Shown: one piece after another, positions 16,163 to 25,824 of the stretch
Layout: every line of letters starts with the position of its first letter
How positions within the stretch are numbered: the first letter of the stretch is position 1
From: Lentisphaerota bacterium
Lineage (GTDB): Bacteria > Verrucomicrobiota > Lentisphaeria > Victivallales > Victivallaceae
Direction of reading: 5' to 3'
Assembly (NCBI GenBank): GCA_015061625.1
Contig: SUWG01000003.1
Coordinates: 1 to 64,000 of the forward strand
DNA: 64,000 nucleotides
Position numbers and translations under genes: made by a program
The notes under the pieces: model-generated
What the model saw: only the letters and a program-made list of their open reading frames with translations
Databases searched by the model: none
Told to the model about the DNA's origin: nothing

Positions 16163-18141
16163 TCAGCAACCTCCAGAATATCTGAATCGATTCCTTGTGC
16201 GGTAAAGACGAATTTGCCATCTTTGAATTCGGTAAGTCCGGTGCGGGATTTCAACTGCACACCATCGGGCAGTATGATTTCGATCTGCGCCGTTACCGGA
16301 TCGGGGCCGAGGGCGACGATGAAAACGGCGATTTTGCCGTCATCGGCTTTGAATGCTTTGGCCATCACCCGGTCGGTGCCGGTGACCCGGACTTCCGGAG
16401 CCGGTTCGGTTCCCAGAATATAGGGAGCGAGGCGGCGCATTTCCTGCGCCATGAATTTCACATCGGGCCACACTCTTTCAGTGATGCCGGGGAGAATTTT
16501 TTCGGCGTGAAAGGTGATACCGACTTCACTGTAAAAGATGAAGCCTTTGGCTCCCATGATGGCACACAGCAGCGGCATGGCGAGCATCTCTTTGCGGTTG
16601 GGGCCGCGGGTGGTGGCGAATTTGGCCGGATCATTCTTGTATTGGGCGTCGTAGATCGCCCAGTTGAAAATCTGGGGGATCGCCCAGATCGGCATACCGG
16701 TGGATTGTGCGCCGCGCATATAGGTTATGATCGGGTCGAGGGTCGGTTTGGTATCCGTCGGTTTGATCGGGTAGGGATCGACGCCGATGATATCGCCGCT
16801 GATGCCGTAAAGCGGCAGATCCTGCATCCGGTAGGTGATGGTGTAAGTCGGGTGCCACGGATCGGCACCGTTGACTGCTTCACGCAAACTCTGCACATGG
16901 GGGATGGTATGCCGGGAAACCTCATCGGAAAGGTAATATCCCAGCAATGCCGGGTGGCTGGCGAATTCCTGTGCGATACGCACGGCCACGGGGATCGCGC
17001 CTTTGGTTCCGTCAAGTTCGGTGCATCCCTGACTGTAACCGGGCAGCTGCTGGTTGAATGCGAAGATCATTTTCAGCCCGTATTTGGCGAAATTATCCAA
17101 TCCGGCCCGGATATCGGCAAGCTGATTGCCGGTCTTGCGTGCGCCATACATGGAAAAACTGGGATAGACCAGCACGCAGTTGAATCCGGCATCGGCGATC
17201 CGCCGGAGATTGGGTTCATGAAAGAGGCCGTAGACGCCGAGCGGCATGAATGGTTTGCCATCGACGATCAATCTGCCGTGGCGGTCGATGGTAATGGCAT
17301 AATCCGGGGCTTTCTGATCGGCGGGCAGGATATTGATCTGATATTCATTGGTCGCCATGATCATTTTGGCTTGCGGATCGATGATACTCAAAGTAAGTTT
17401 GCCTTTACCGGGGAGCATTCTGCTGAATTTTCCGGCCAATTCCCGGCGGTTGAGCAGCAGTTCTTCGGTGTGGCCCTCCTGTTCCAGCTTGACATAGACC
17501 ATCATGTGTTCCGGGGCATCGTCGTTGATGTGTACGCGGAAGTCGGTTTCGCCGTAGCGGAAAGTGAGATTCTGCGGCCAGAGCAGACGGGACGAATAAT
17601 CCGGCCCTGCCGCCCGCACGACCACATCATCGAACCACACCGTGCCGGAATAGTGGGAATTGAGGTTCAGTGTGAGTTGTGCGCCCATGTTTTCTCTGGC
17701 GAGAAACGAGAATTTGACTTCGGTATATTCCCCGCTTGGTACATAAGTCGGGTATTCGACATAGATGGTGTTGCCGTTTTGAGTGTGTTCGATACCGCCG
17801 ACGGTCAGACGGTTGTTGCCGGAAATCCGCCGGATATCAGCGGATTTGACCATGAAACTTACTTCATATCTTGCTCCGGCGGTCAACTGCGGCAGTTGGA
17901 TGCAGTAATCGACTCTGACATCAGGCGGAGTGGTGCGGTCAAGTTTCAATGCGGTCGTGCCGTTGGTTCCTTCCCCGGCGGCGCGGGTGTAACCGGGCAG
18001 TCTGCGCCAGCGTCGCATATTATCGAAACTCTGATTGATGATGATGTTGTCACCGGCGTTGCGGTAAGTGCGTACGTCACTTACTTCAACTGCCCAGACG
18101 AGCATGGGGAAGAACAAAAGCGCAAGAGATTTCCACTTCAT
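16159..18141 (-). CDS. Secreted CBM-like plus TIM-barrel glycosidase-like protein (tandem paralogue)
   Basis: 660 aa. Sec signal peptide MKWKSLALLFFPMLVWA without a lipobox, so the product is exported but not lipidated, unlike its neighbour. Same architecture: CBM-like beta-sandwich (VWFDDVVVRAAG near 180), linker domain, barrel from GRLIVDGKPFMPLGVYG, probable acid/base in YYLSDEVSRH, then IGVDPYPI. C-terminal beta domain with VTGTDRVMAKAF. Overlaps the genes on both sides by 4 bases, so it is in the middle of an operon. Substrate unknown; it likely hydrolyses the outer polysaccharide together with the lipoprotein paralogue. Confidence 0.72.
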   Translation of the reverse strand: MKWKSLALLFFPMLVWAVEVSDVRTYRNAGDNIIINQSFDNMRRWRRLPGYTRAAGEGTNGTTALKLDRTTPPDVRVDYCIQLPQLTAGARYEVSFMVKSADIRRISGNNRLTVGGIEHTQNGNTIYVEYPTYVPSGEYTEVKFSFLARENMGAQLTLNLNSHYSGTVWFDDVVVRAAGPDYSSRLLWPQNLTFRYGETDFRVHINDDAPEHMMVYVKLEQEGHTEELLLNRRELAGKFSRMLPGKGKLTLSIIDPQAKMIMATNEYQINILPADQKAPDYAITIDRHGRLIVDGKPFMPLGVYGLFHEPNLRRIADAGFNCVLVYPSFSMYGARKTGNQLADIRAGLDNFAKYGLKMIFAFNQQLPGYSQGCTELDGTKGAIPVAVRIAQEFASHPALLGYYLSDEVSRHTIPHVQSLREAVNGADPWHPTYTITYRMQDLPLYGISGDIIGVDPYPIKPTDTKPTLDPIITYMRGAQSTGMPIWAIPQIFNWAIYDAQYKNDPAKFATTRGPNRKEMLAMPLLCAIMGAKGFIFYSEVGITFHAEKILPGITERVWPDVKFMAQEMRRLAPYILGTEPAPEVRVTGTDRVMAKAFKADDGKIAVFIVALGPDPVTAQIEIILPDGVQLKSRTGLTEFKDGKFVFTAQGIDSDILEVAE

Positions 18142-18656
18142 ATTTTCACCTCAATTTCACGGGTTAAATGGAGTTTGCTGCCGGAGTAACTGCCGGAAAA
18201 ACTTTCGGTAAAGAGAATATTTTTATCCTCTTTGAAGCGCATTTCAGGGGCGCAAAGGAGCAGATCGACGGGTTTTTCCGGAGTACCGTCGATTTGGATA
18301 TCCAGTTTGATAATGTTGCTTGCGCTGTTGAATTGCCACGTCATAGCGATCGAAACGCCGGGGTATTCCAGCAGAAATTTCCGGTCATTGCCGCCGCAGA
18401 AAATACCTTTGGTTCGGATGATGAATTCATCGGCAGTTGCTTTTATTACTTCAAATTCCGCCCAGCGTTCATCCCGGAGCGTGTATACGGCATCGCCGTC
18501 GGTAAGTTGATCCTGCCAGCGGGTACTGCCGGCAGGATTGCCTGCCGGGTCGGTGAAAAACACCGGAAAGAGGTGGCCGTCAAAGAAAGTACAGCCGAAT
18601 TTATCACCTTGCATGGTGATATTGCCGGTGATATCATTTTTCTTTATTTCAAGCAT
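18138..18656 (-). CDS. Hypothetical protein, possible carbohydrate-binding beta protein
   Basis: 172 aa, no signal peptide and no family recognised. Alternating hydrophobic strands throughout (GCTFFDGHLFPVFF, FLLEYPGVSIAMTW, IIKLDIQIDG) suggest an all-beta fold like the galactose-mutarotase or DUF-type sandwich domains often fused to large glycosidases. It overlaps the LamG/DUF6259-like gene upstream by 8 bases and the glycosidase downstream by 4, so it is translationally coupled to both and may act as a split-off accessory domain of the 1065-aa protein. Confidence 0.6.
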   Translation of the reverse strand: MLEIKKNDITGNITMQGDKFGCTFFDGHLFPVFFTDPAGNPAGSTRWQDQLTDGDAVYTLRDERWAEFEVIKATADEFIIRTKGIFCGGNDRKFLLEYPGVSIAMTWQFNSASNIIKLDIQIDGTPEKPVDLLLCAPEMRFKEDKNILFTESFSGSYSGSKLHLTREIEVKI

Positions 18657-21600
18657 AGATGAATCTCCATTTCTTTAATTCGCAGTGTGAACACTCGCTC
18701 AACAGGAAGAATATCCGGTGGTCGCCGGAAATTTTCTGTTCCAGATCTATTTTGAGTGTAACTTCCCCGATGGAACGGGTCAGCGGCGGATAGGCCTTCG
18801 GCACATCAAAGGTGGCGAGGATATTTTCCTTATCCAGCGAATCCATCCGCAAGGTGACGAAACCTACGGGTCTTTCCACCGGAGCATCGAAAACGGCTTC
18901 CACGGCGATGACATTATCCATATTGACCGTGCCGAAAGCGGATAATTCATAACTCATTTCGGTTGAGAGTTTGCCGATGGGCAGCGGTTGGGAAACCCAA
19001 TCATCCGCCCGGAATGTTTCCGTGGCCGGCAACTCATCCGGCGTGACGGCAAAGGGATCTTTTTCCTGCGGGATGCGGGCAATTACTTCCAGAGCCTTTT
19101 CCATTTTGGCGAATTGGTCAAGCGGTTTTTTCCCGGCCGGATAAGAGTAGAACACCATCGCACAATGCGGTTTCAACTCATAATCGAGCGTGTTATCTGC
19201 CGGATAAGCGCATTGGCTGCTTTGACCATTCATAAAATATACGGTCAAATCGCGGGCATGATCGAAAGCATTGAGTTTCACTTTACCGCTGCGTTTTTCG
19301 CTTGTGTTGTTGACTAAAACGGTCACTTCGGTGTCTTCGTAACTCCAGCAGGTCGTCTGCACTGCGGCGGTGGAAACGTAGTAAGTTCCCTGTCTGCCCC
19401 AGAAGCGGGAAATTTTGGGAACGCCCGGAATCAGCGTTACCGGTTTATCCATGTTGCCCAGATTGAAGAAATCCAGCAAAGCAAAGCGCAAATGCATAAG
19501 CATTTTGACAAATTTACGGAATTCCCCGCGCACCGGAGAGGTGATTTTGTGATGCTGGAACCAGCCGAGCTGTTCGCCATTGGTAAACTGGGTGGAAACT
19601 TTGGGGAAGGCGGCTTCCGGCTCTTCACCGACTCCATCCAACCCGATGAATTGGGTGTGACCGGCGTAAACTTCAGTAAAAAGCGGCACCTGACCGTCGA
19701 GCATCCACCGCCAGTTGAGCAAACCGTGGAAAAGGGCGACGCAATGTTCGGCATTGTCCTCGGTGGTCAGCACCATATCCGGTGAATGTTTCCGCCAGAA
19801 ATCCCGGATTTTGCTGTAAACCGGGTAGTGTCCGTCTTTGAACCAGTTATCTTCACCGATGCGGTGGCCGTGTTTCTCTGAATAGCATGGGCGCGGACGG
19901 GCGGCACCGATCTGATCGGCATAAACTCCGTCAAGGCCGTATTCGGCGATTTTGGTGGTCATTTCGTACTGATACTTCATATAAGTTTCAGTATGCGGGC
20001 AGAGGACTGCGGTGGGCAGACCGTACATTTCCACGGCCAGTGAACCATCTTCATCGATGACGGCATTGGGTACGGCGACCTTTTCGTAGAGGTAATCTTT
20101 GCCCCGGCGGTCGGGGGTCTGCCAGATGCGGGCGGTGGTATACGGCACGGTGCGGATATCATATTTACGCAAATCGGCGACATCTTCGATGAATTCCGGA
20201 GAGGCTTTGACCATGGGCGAGAGCCACGAACCGCGTTCATACCAGTCGTAAACGTGCAGAGCCAGCGGCAATTCCAGATATTCCCGGAGTTTTTTCAACG
20301 CCGGTGAAATGGCGGCCAGCGGGTGATAAGCGAGGTCGATGCGGAGCCACAAAGTGTTGTTCCACATCCATTCCGGGTGATCGGCAGGATCATCGGAGCG
20401 CGGCACGAACCACCATGCCCCGGAATCGATCAACTGTTGGCGGTAGATCTGACCGGCTTCAAACCAGTTGCCCCGGAAAAGTTCGATCCGGGCAAAGGAA
20501 AGCGACTGGTAACGGTTGGGTTTGCGGTCGGCATCATAAGGTGTTTTCCAGTCAAAGGAGAATACGCAACCGGAACTGCCGGCATTGAAGTTGAATTCCT
20601 TGGCTCTGGCCACCGGATCGCCCACGCCGCAGTAAACGCCGCTTTCCTGATCGTAATATGCGCCCATTTGCAGCGAGCAGTTGCCGCGGGGGTAGGGGCT
20701 GGTGTAGGAAACGTTGCGTTTGACGGCATCGGGCATTTCCATACCGGACATCTGGGGTACGAGCATGGTGTCGCATCCGTGGTCAAGCACTGCGGTCGAA
20801 ACCAGCGGGAAATTGACATCACGGAGCAGGAATCCCTCACTTTTATCCTGAATATCCAGATCAAATTTGATGCAGTCTGCGGCGAAACTCCAGTTGGTTT
20901 CCCCGCTGAAATCCGGAGTGGTCAGGGAGTTGAAACTGATTTTGAAGTTCCAGCATCCGTCGGCGGCTCTGACCGGTTCGGCGGCAAAGGATGAGGTCAG
21001 ATTTTCCGACAGTGCCGTGAAGAAGGTTTTTTCGGTATTTTTCTGCAAAGCGAAACGGTACCAGCAGTTTTCCGGTGAGAGCAATTCTCTGCCGGTTTTC
21101 CGGTCATACCATGATACCGGTATGGTATGAGTGCTGTTGCGGGCGATGACCAGGGTCGAATCCACGCTGTCAAGTTTGATCAACTCGACACTTTTCCAGT
21201 CGAAAATCAGCGAGTAACTGCCTTGTGAAATGGTCAATTTCGCCTGACGGATAACGGGATCATTTTCGCTGGCGAGCAAAGATTTTTCCTCATTGGTAAG
21301 CGGCGGGAAAACCCGGAATCCGGGAGTGACCATAGGTTCGGCAAGCACCAGATCCCGGATCTCACTTTCGGTGAACATTTTATCAAAGCTCCGGATCTTG
21401 GCGATCTCCCCGTCAAAGCCGTGTTCACCGGAAAGGCTTCTGCCTTTGCCGACGGTCAATGGCGCATCGGAAGGCACCGGAAACGATTTGTCATAACGGA
21501 TACCGCAAACCGGCACGCCGTCGAGATAAAGTTTGCCGTCGGTCCAATCTTCACCCTGTGAGCCGACGTGATGGTGGCCGATGACCAGTGCGGCATGGTG

Positions 21601-21846
21601 ATATTTGCCATCATCGGGCAGTACATCTTTACTGACCATGAATGACATCCAGCGGCCATCCGCCGCCTGATAGTTGGCGTAAAGTTTCGCTCCTTCATGG
21701 GCAAAGACCACATGGCCGGCCTGAAAGAGGAATACGCCGCTGCGTTTCGGGGTGTCCCGGAATACGGCGGCAAAGGTCATGCCTTTACCGGCATCGATAC
21801 CGGGCAGTTCCATCGGGAGAACCGGATTGTTTAACTCGATTGGCAT
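18649..21846 (-). CDS. LamG-like plus DUF6259-like putative glycosidase, no signal peptide
   Basis: 1065 aa. An N-terminal LamG/concanavalin-like domain (about 20-170: KLYLDGVPVCGI, FDGEIAKIRSFDKMF) precedes a large catalytic-like region. A barrel from about 500 carries VYADQIGAARPRPC and TTEDNAEH, and LFTEVYAGHTQFIG follows. These blocks recur in the 1140-aa protein at 34909 (IYHDQVSASRPFAC, DTEDASDAH, LFAAVYAGRTQFTG), so the Asp and Glu within them are the best catalytic candidates. I assign DUF6259-like from general resemblance only. Lacks an export signal, unlike the paralogue. RBS AAGGAAAA before ATG. Confidence 0.65.
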   Translation of the reverse strand: MPIELNNPVLPMELPGIDAGKGMTFAAVFRDTPKRSGVFLFQAGHVVFAHEGAKLYANYQAADGRWMSFMVSKDVLPDDGKYHHAALVIGHHHVGSQGEDWTDGKLYLDGVPVCGIRYDKSFPVPSDAPLTVGKGRSLSGEHGFDGEIAKIRSFDKMFTESEIRDLVLAEPMVTPGFRVFPPLTNEEKSLLASENDPVIRQAKLTISQGSYSLIFDWKSVELIKLDSVDSTLVIARNSTHTIPVSWYDRKTGRELLSPENCWYRFALQKNTEKTFFTALSENLTSSFAAEPVRAADGCWNFKISFNSLTTPDFSGETNWSFAADCIKFDLDIQDKSEGFLLRDVNFPLVSTAVLDHGCDTMLVPQMSGMEMPDAVKRNVSYTSPYPRGNCSLQMGAYYDQESGVYCGVGDPVARAKEFNFNAGSSGCVFSFDWKTPYDADRKPNRYQSLSFARIELFRGNWFEAGQIYRQQLIDSGAWWFVPRSDDPADHPEWMWNNTLWLRIDLAYHPLAAISPALKKLREYLELPLALHVYDWYERGSWLSPMVKASPEFIEDVADLRKYDIRTVPYTTARIWQTPDRRGKDYLYEKVAVPNAVIDEDGSLAVEMYGLPTAVLCPHTETYMKYQYEMTTKIAEYGLDGVYADQIGAARPRPCYSEKHGHRIGEDNWFKDGHYPVYSKIRDFWRKHSPDMVLTTEDNAEHCVALFHGLLNWRWMLDGQVPLFTEVYAGHTQFIGLDGVGEEPEAAFPKVSTQFTNGEQLGWFQHHKITSPVRGEFRKFVKMLMHLRFALLDFFNLGNMDKPVTLIPGVPKISRFWGRQGTYYVSTAAVQTTCWSYEDTEVTVLVNNTSEKRSGKVKLNAFDHARDLTVYFMNGQSSQCAYPADNTLDYELKPHCAMVFYSYPAGKKPLDQFAKMEKALEVIARIPQEKDPFAVTPDELPATETFRADDWVSQPLPIGKLSTEMSYELSAFGTVNMDNVIAVEAVFDAPVERPVGFVTLRMDSLDKENILATFDVPKAYPPLTRSIGEVTLKIDLEQKISGDHRIFFLLSECSHCELKKWRFIYA

Positions 21847-21904
21847 AAATCGTTTTCCTTAAAATATACTGATTTTTCAGTGATGCAACCGGAATTTTGG
21901 AGAC

Positions 21905-21951
21905 AATACCCCTTGCAAACGGCATTTTCTGCCGTGTTTTTCCGGGGTATT
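21905..21951. repeat. Nested inverted repeat between two operon genes
   Basis: Outer arms AATACCCC / GGGGTATT enclose an inner hairpin CGGCA / TGCCG. There is no T run on either strand, so it is more likely an RNA-processing or stability element between the IGxGHxEGG gene and the large enzyme gene than a terminator. Confidence 0.45.
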
Positions 21952-21974
21952 GCAGTTGAAGTTTTGAGGGGATT

Positions 21975-22823
21975 TTACTCCTCAACTCCGCCCTCGGCCT
22001 GTTCTTCGGCGGCGGCTTTCCATGATGCTTCCGGAGCGGTGAACCCCTTGATCGTCATAGTGTAGACCATGGATTTCCAACCGGCCTGAAGTTCCTTGGC
22101 GAAACCGGGCTGATAGTAAAGTTTGTGGCTGTTGGAGCGATCCCAGAAGCGGCAGCCTCCGGCCATGGCGGTATCATCATCGAGAATGGCGGTGAAACCG
22201 ATCTGACTTTCGGGGATATACATGGCGAACCAGAGTGTACGCAGTGCAGTGCGGTGCAGATGGAATGCGCCTTTACTCTCAAATTTGCCGGAAAACATGG
22301 CGTCGTTGTGCATTCTGGCGATCCATTCAGTGGTCTTTTCCGTAAAGCAGAACTGGTGGACATAGATACCCGCCAGAGCTTGATTTTCCAGTGCTTCGAT
22401 CTGGGAGGAAACTTTCACTCCGTCGGCGGAAACTTCGATCGTATAGGTGACTTTGAGTTTGTCACACTGGGAAATGCGGATCACTTTGACATTGTTGCCG
22501 TTGAAAACTTTACGGCCGGGGTTGGTATCGCTGACCCCGTCAGTGATGACTTCCAGAGAGAGGATTTTTTCCACGCCGCCTTCTTTGTGACCGGAACCGA
22601 TGAAACGGGGGCCTTTGACTTCCGGGATCGAGGGGAGAATGACGATAGTGGCATTGTAACCGTTGCCGTTGCAGATGACCACATTTTTGTAACTGATGGT
22701 CTGGATGGTTTTGTAACCGTTGAAAGTTACCTTGTAATCACCGCTGGTTACGGTAAAGTTGGCGTGGAGTTGGATGACACCGGCTGCAAAAGCCAGCAGA
22801 CAGAGGGTGAAAAGTTTTTTCAT
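21975..22823 (-). CDS. Secreted protein of an unrecognised family (IGxGHxEGGxE motif)
   Basis: 282 aa with Sec signal MKKLFTLCLLAFAAGVIQLHA. I do not recognise the family. Three blocks are shared with the proteins at 22839 and 38341: FIGSGHKEGGVE (about residue 78), IYVHQFCF (about 155) and FWDRSNSHKLYY (about 230). The strand pattern suggests a beta-sandwich of the mutarotase or hydrolase-clan type, and conserved His/Glu in the first block could be catalytic or metal-binding. C-terminal acidic tail (AAAEEQAEGGVEE). In the operon directly before the DUF6259-like gene, the same neighbour pair as at 34.9-39.5 kb, which implies a joint role. Confidence 0.75.
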   Translation of the reverse strand: MKKLFTLCLLAFAAGVIQLHANFTVTSGDYKVTFNGYKTIQTISYKNVVICNGNGYNATIVILPSIPEVKGPRFIGSGHKEGGVEKILSLEVITDGVSDTNPGRKVFNGNNVKVIRISQCDKLKVTYTIEVSADGVKVSSQIEALENQALAGIYVHQFCFTEKTTEWIARMHNDAMFSGKFESKGAFHLHRTALRTLWFAMYIPESQIGFTAILDDDTAMAGGCRFWDRSNSHKLYYQPGFAKELQAGWKSMVYTMTIKGFTAPEASWKAAAEEQAEGGVEE

Positions 22824-22838
22824 TTTTAATTCCTTTTT

Positions 22839-23627
22839 TTAGTGGTTGTTGACTATCGGTAAATTTTTCCAATATTCCGGTAAGGTTTCCGCCCACGCTT
22901 TGACGGTGCCGGTGAAATTTTCTTCCGCAGCGGGCAGAATGGTTTGCCGTATGATAAATTCAGGTGATATTTCTCCGGCGGGAATATCGCCTTTGAAGTC
23001 AAGTTCGCAGTAAAATTTGTGATAAATATGCCGATCCCACAATTTCCCTGTGGCGATCTCTGCCAGCCGGGGGTCGGGAGCAAAAGCGATGGCAAGTTGG
23101 TATGCCGGGGCGAAAAGTGCGGCGCACCGACAGTGACCGAAATAGATCATTTCGCCCTGACTCTGACAATAGCCACTCTGCCATGAACCATTTCCGTCCA
23201 GAAATATATAACGGTCAAACTCTGTTGACCAACTGTATTGATGCACATAAAAGAGCGCGATTTTCTGGATATCTGCCGCCTGATAGCGGCAGGATGAGAG
23301 CGTTTCCATTTCCGTTGAGTGATAATCAAGGGAAATCTGCAGATTTTCCAGTCGGGTTTTTCTTTTCCAGTGCAGTTCATTGCCGGCGGCAATGGCGATA
23401 TTCAAATCATCGAATATCTCACTGCCGCCCTCATGATGACCGACACCGATGAATTTCCCCGGAGCATTGGCGATCACGGTGCCGTTGAAGCCCGCATCAC
23501 AGCAGATGACTTTGCCGTCAAACTGCCACTCTTTGAATGCAAATGCATTCTTTCCGTCAAGCATTATCTGACTTTTTCCGCAGGATAACGGAATATCCTG
23601 CGGATTTTGGAAACGGGGAATATTCAT
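22839..23627 (-). CDS. Cytoplasmic member of the IGxGHxEGGxE family
   Basis: 262 aa, without a signal peptide. Shares FIGVGHHEGGSE (about residue 75), LFYVHQYSW (about 130) and LWDRHIYHKFYCE (about 205) with its two paralogues in the window. Function unknown. The missing signal suggests it handles the same ligand inside the cell that the secreted paralogue meets outside. It is 15 bases upstream of the secreted paralogue in the same operon. Confidence 0.7.
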   Translation of the reverse strand: MNIPRFQNPQDIPLSCGKSQIMLDGKNAFAFKEWQFDGKVICCDAGFNGTVIANAPGKFIGVGHHEGGSEIFDDLNIAIAAGNELHWKRKTRLENLQISLDYHSTEMETLSSCRYQAADIQKIALFYVHQYSWSTEFDRYIFLDGNGSWQSGYCQSQGEMIYFGHCRCAALFAPAYQLAIAFAPDPRLAEIATGKLWDRHIYHKFYCELDFKGDIPAGEISPEFIIRQTILPAAEENFTGTVKAWAETLPEYWKNLPIVNNH

Positions 23628-23647
23628 TTTTGCCGTTACGATATAAA

Positions 23648-24445
23648 TTACAGAGTTTTGCTGTTGCCGCTGGCATCAAGCACGGTGAAGGTCTTGCTGG
23701 AATCCCAGTTCTTGATCGTGCCGCCGTCAACTGCTTCGGCGTGACCGTCGAGCATCGCTGTATTCATGCGGTCAGCATGACGGAGCATGAATTTCGCCGC
23801 CTGACCGGAAGCGATCGAAACACCTGAAGCTTTATAGAAGTAGCCGAATTGTCCCTGACCGATGGTATTGGTATTACTGTCACACTGGGAGTCTCCGACC
23901 AGCATGAACGTCGTGGAACTCTGGACTTTGCCGGTGTGAACTACCGTGGAAGAAACCACCGGCCCCTGGGCAAGTGCGCCGGATTCTGCTGTATAGCGGG
24001 GATGGGCACTGAAGTGATATGGCGCACCGTAACCGGCTTTGCCGAAGTTGTTGTTGGTCGTATTGGGCAGACCGCTCGGACAGTTTACCAGATCCAGATC
24101 CGTCGGCAGGTAGTCGCCTCTTTGACACCAGGTATTGTCAACTTTGGTTGCAAACATCGCACTTCCCCAACCGCGGTCGGTTTGGAACGCTAACACGATA
24201 ACGCCGTCATTGGCATCGCCGTATTGCTGAAACGCCATGCCGATCTGTTTCAAATTGTTGATACAACTGGCGGCACGGCCGCGTTCACGGGCGGAGTTGA
24301 GGGCAGGCAGCAAAATCGCCGCCAGAATGGCGATAATGGCGATCACGACCAGCAATTCGATCAGCGTGAAGCCGTACGGCTTCATTCTCTGTGCAGAGAA
24401 TGAATTACTTTTCACAAGGCACTGTTTCCGGGAACTTTTTTTCAT
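23648..24445 (-). CDS. Pseudopilin, DUF1559-like, with hairpin-encoded leader
   Basis: 265 aa from the ATG at 24445; its AAAGGA site is formed by the last codons of the MFS gene (MKG-stop). The track's longer frame is not used. Leader [19 protein letters not shown], then [18 protein letters not shown] with Gly at -1 and Glu at +5, the standard prepilin peptidase and helix signature. After SARERGR and a conserved CINNLKQIG, a globular beta region follows and the C-terminal [16 protein letters not shown] shows the H-x(9)-DG motif. Likely processed by a type II secretion/type IV pilus prepilin peptidase and placed at the cell surface. Residues [11 protein letters not shown] come from the 38-base double hairpin. 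Confidence 0.85.
   Translation of the reverse strand: MKKSSRKQCLVKSNSFSAQRMKPYGFTLIELLVVIAIIAILAAILLPALNSARERGRAASCINNLKQIGMAFQQYGDANDGVIVLAFQTDRGWGSAMFATKVDNTWCQRGDYLPTDLDLVNCPSGLPNTTNNNFGKAGYGAPYHFSAHPRYTAESGALAQGPVVSSTVVHTGKVQSSTTFMLVGDSQCDSNTNTIGQGQFGYFYKASGVSIASGQAAKFMLRHADRMNTAMLDGHAEAVDGGTIKNWDSSKTFTVLDASGNSKTL
24367..24404. repeat. 38-base double-hairpin element (copy C)
   Basis: An 18-base perfect palindrome (arms TGAAGCCGT / ACGGCTTCA, 24367-24384) overlaps by TTCA a 24-base inverted repeat (arms TTCATTCTCT / AGAGAATGAA, 24381-24404). Lies inside the pseudopilin coding region immediately before FTLIELLV. Compared with copy D, substitutions sit in loops or paired positions that stay paired. 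Confidence 0.8.
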
Positions 24446-24450
24446 AATGC

Positions 24451-25824
24451 TCATCCTTTCATATTTTGGGGTGAATCGGAAACACTCTTTGACTCTGCGG
24501 CTTTGATCTTTTTCCACCGCAAATAAACCATTATCAGAAACATCGAGGCCGCCAGTGTGAAAACAAAGTCCCACACATAAATAAAACGGTAGCCCCAGAT
24601 ATCCACGACTTTGCCCGCCAGCCAACTGCCGATGACACTGCAAATACAGGTGATCATCATCGCCGCAGAACAGAATTGACCATACTTTTCTTTCGGCAGC
24701 AGCAAAATCAGCATCGGGGTCGAGGCGAGCGACTGCATCGTATAAATCAGCACCAGCACCAGACCGATAACGAGAAATGAATTGTAATCCACCGCCCAGA
24801 AATAGCCCCAGATATTCAGAAACAATACGATCACTCCCGTAAAGAAGTAGAGCAGTAACGCATTGAATTTGTCAATGCAGAACATCATTACCGCCAGCAC
24901 CCCCAGCGATACGATTTTGCCGTATGCCATGATCTCCCCATACTGCTCCGTACTCAAATTCAAATCTCTGGTCGCAAAAAGAATGTTGAACATCCCCCGG
25001 CAGCTGGTCGAGACATTGGTCAGCGCAAATCCCAGAAACAACAGCAGATAAAACGGTTTGGAAAAACAATCTTTGAAGTAAGTCCGGAAGTTCTCCACCG
25101 TGCGTTTGTGCCACGGCAGATCATTATCCGGCACTTCCGGCGGCGGATATTCACCCTCTTTTACAAACAAACATAATCCGGTGAAACTGATGGCAAACAA
25201 TGCCGCAATACCCGTGTAGAGCCACTGGGCATGAGTTTCAGCATATTTGAGCAGAAACATATTGAAAATAAAGCCCGCCGCGGTCGCCACCAGACCCTTT
25301 GCCACCTGAAAACGGCCGATGAATTCTCCGGGGATCACATCCGGAGCCAGATAACAGGAAATAATGCCGATCAGCAATCCGGCAATATAAAAACAGAGAA
25401 ATACCACACTGTAAAGCACCAGCATCAGATAGTTGCCGTTGACCGACGGGAAAAATGAGGCGATCGAAGAACGGAAAAGCGGCAGCCACCCCAACAGCAA
25501 CCCGAAAAACGTGACAAACGGGATCGACCAGAGCATGAATGGCATCCGGCGGCCCATTTTTGTCCTCGTGCGGTCACTGGCGGTGCTGATGATCGGATTC
25601 AGGAAAAAATTTGCCAGCGCAGGCAGACTGCCCAGCACCACTCCCATCCATTCGCCGGAAGCTCCCAGAGCCTTGAAATTCAGCGGCATCAATGTCGGCA
25701 CGAGGATATACTGGATCATGTCGTACCAGAATATACCCCACAATACCCAGAAACAAACGATCAGCAATCTCGCCATATTATAGCGCAATGTGCCGACTGT
25801 ATAGATTTTACCCTCTTTTTCCAT
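24451..25824 (-). CDS. MFS/GPH-type sugar transporter
   Basis: 457 aa with about 12 hydrophobic segments. The loop between helices 2 and 3 carries [16 protein letters not shown], the conserved major-facilitator motif in the form found in glycoside-pentoside-hexuronide and SLC45-like sugar symporters; a central hydrophilic loop ([16 protein letters not shown]) separates the halves. It would import mono- or oligosaccharides released by the neighbouring hydrolases. Probable first gene of the minus-strand operon; its stop codon region provides the ribosome-binding site of the pseudopilin 5 bases downstream. Confidence 0.85.
   Translation of the reverse strand: MEKEGKIYTVGTLRYNMARLLIVCFWVLWGIFWYDMIQYILVPTLMPLNFKALGASGEWMGVVLGSLPALANFFLNPIISTASDRTRTKMGRRMPFMLWSIPFVTFFGLLLGWLPLFRSSIASFFPSVNGNYLMLVLYSVVFLCFYIAGLLIGIISCYLAPDVIPGEFIGRFQVAKGLVATAAGFIFNMFLLKYAETHAQWLYTGIAALFAISFTGLCLFVKEGEYPPPEVPDNDLPWHKRTVENFRTYFKDCFSKPFYLLLFLGFALTNVSTSCRGMFNILFATRDLNLSTEQYGEIMAYGKIVSLGVLAVMMFCIDKFNALLLYFFTGVIVLFLNIWGYFWAVDYNSFLVIGLVLVLIYTMQSLASTPMLILLLPKEKYGQFCSAAMMITCICSVIGSWLAGKVVDIWGYRFIYVWDFVFTLAASMFLIMVYLRWKKIKAAESKSVSDSPQNMKG

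Noticed and set aside
16195-18189. 664-aa plus-strand ORF opposite the TIM-barrel glycosidase gene
   Set aside because: It is antisense to a gene with signal peptide, family motifs and operon overlaps; its own translation shows no domain. It results from the codon bias of the real gene. The same applies to 12908-14032, 8045-9451, 43502-44536 and 4734-5747.
21905-21951. Terminator within the minus-strand operon
   Set aside because: Inverted repeat is good but lacks a T run on either strand, so I list it as a structural repeat only.
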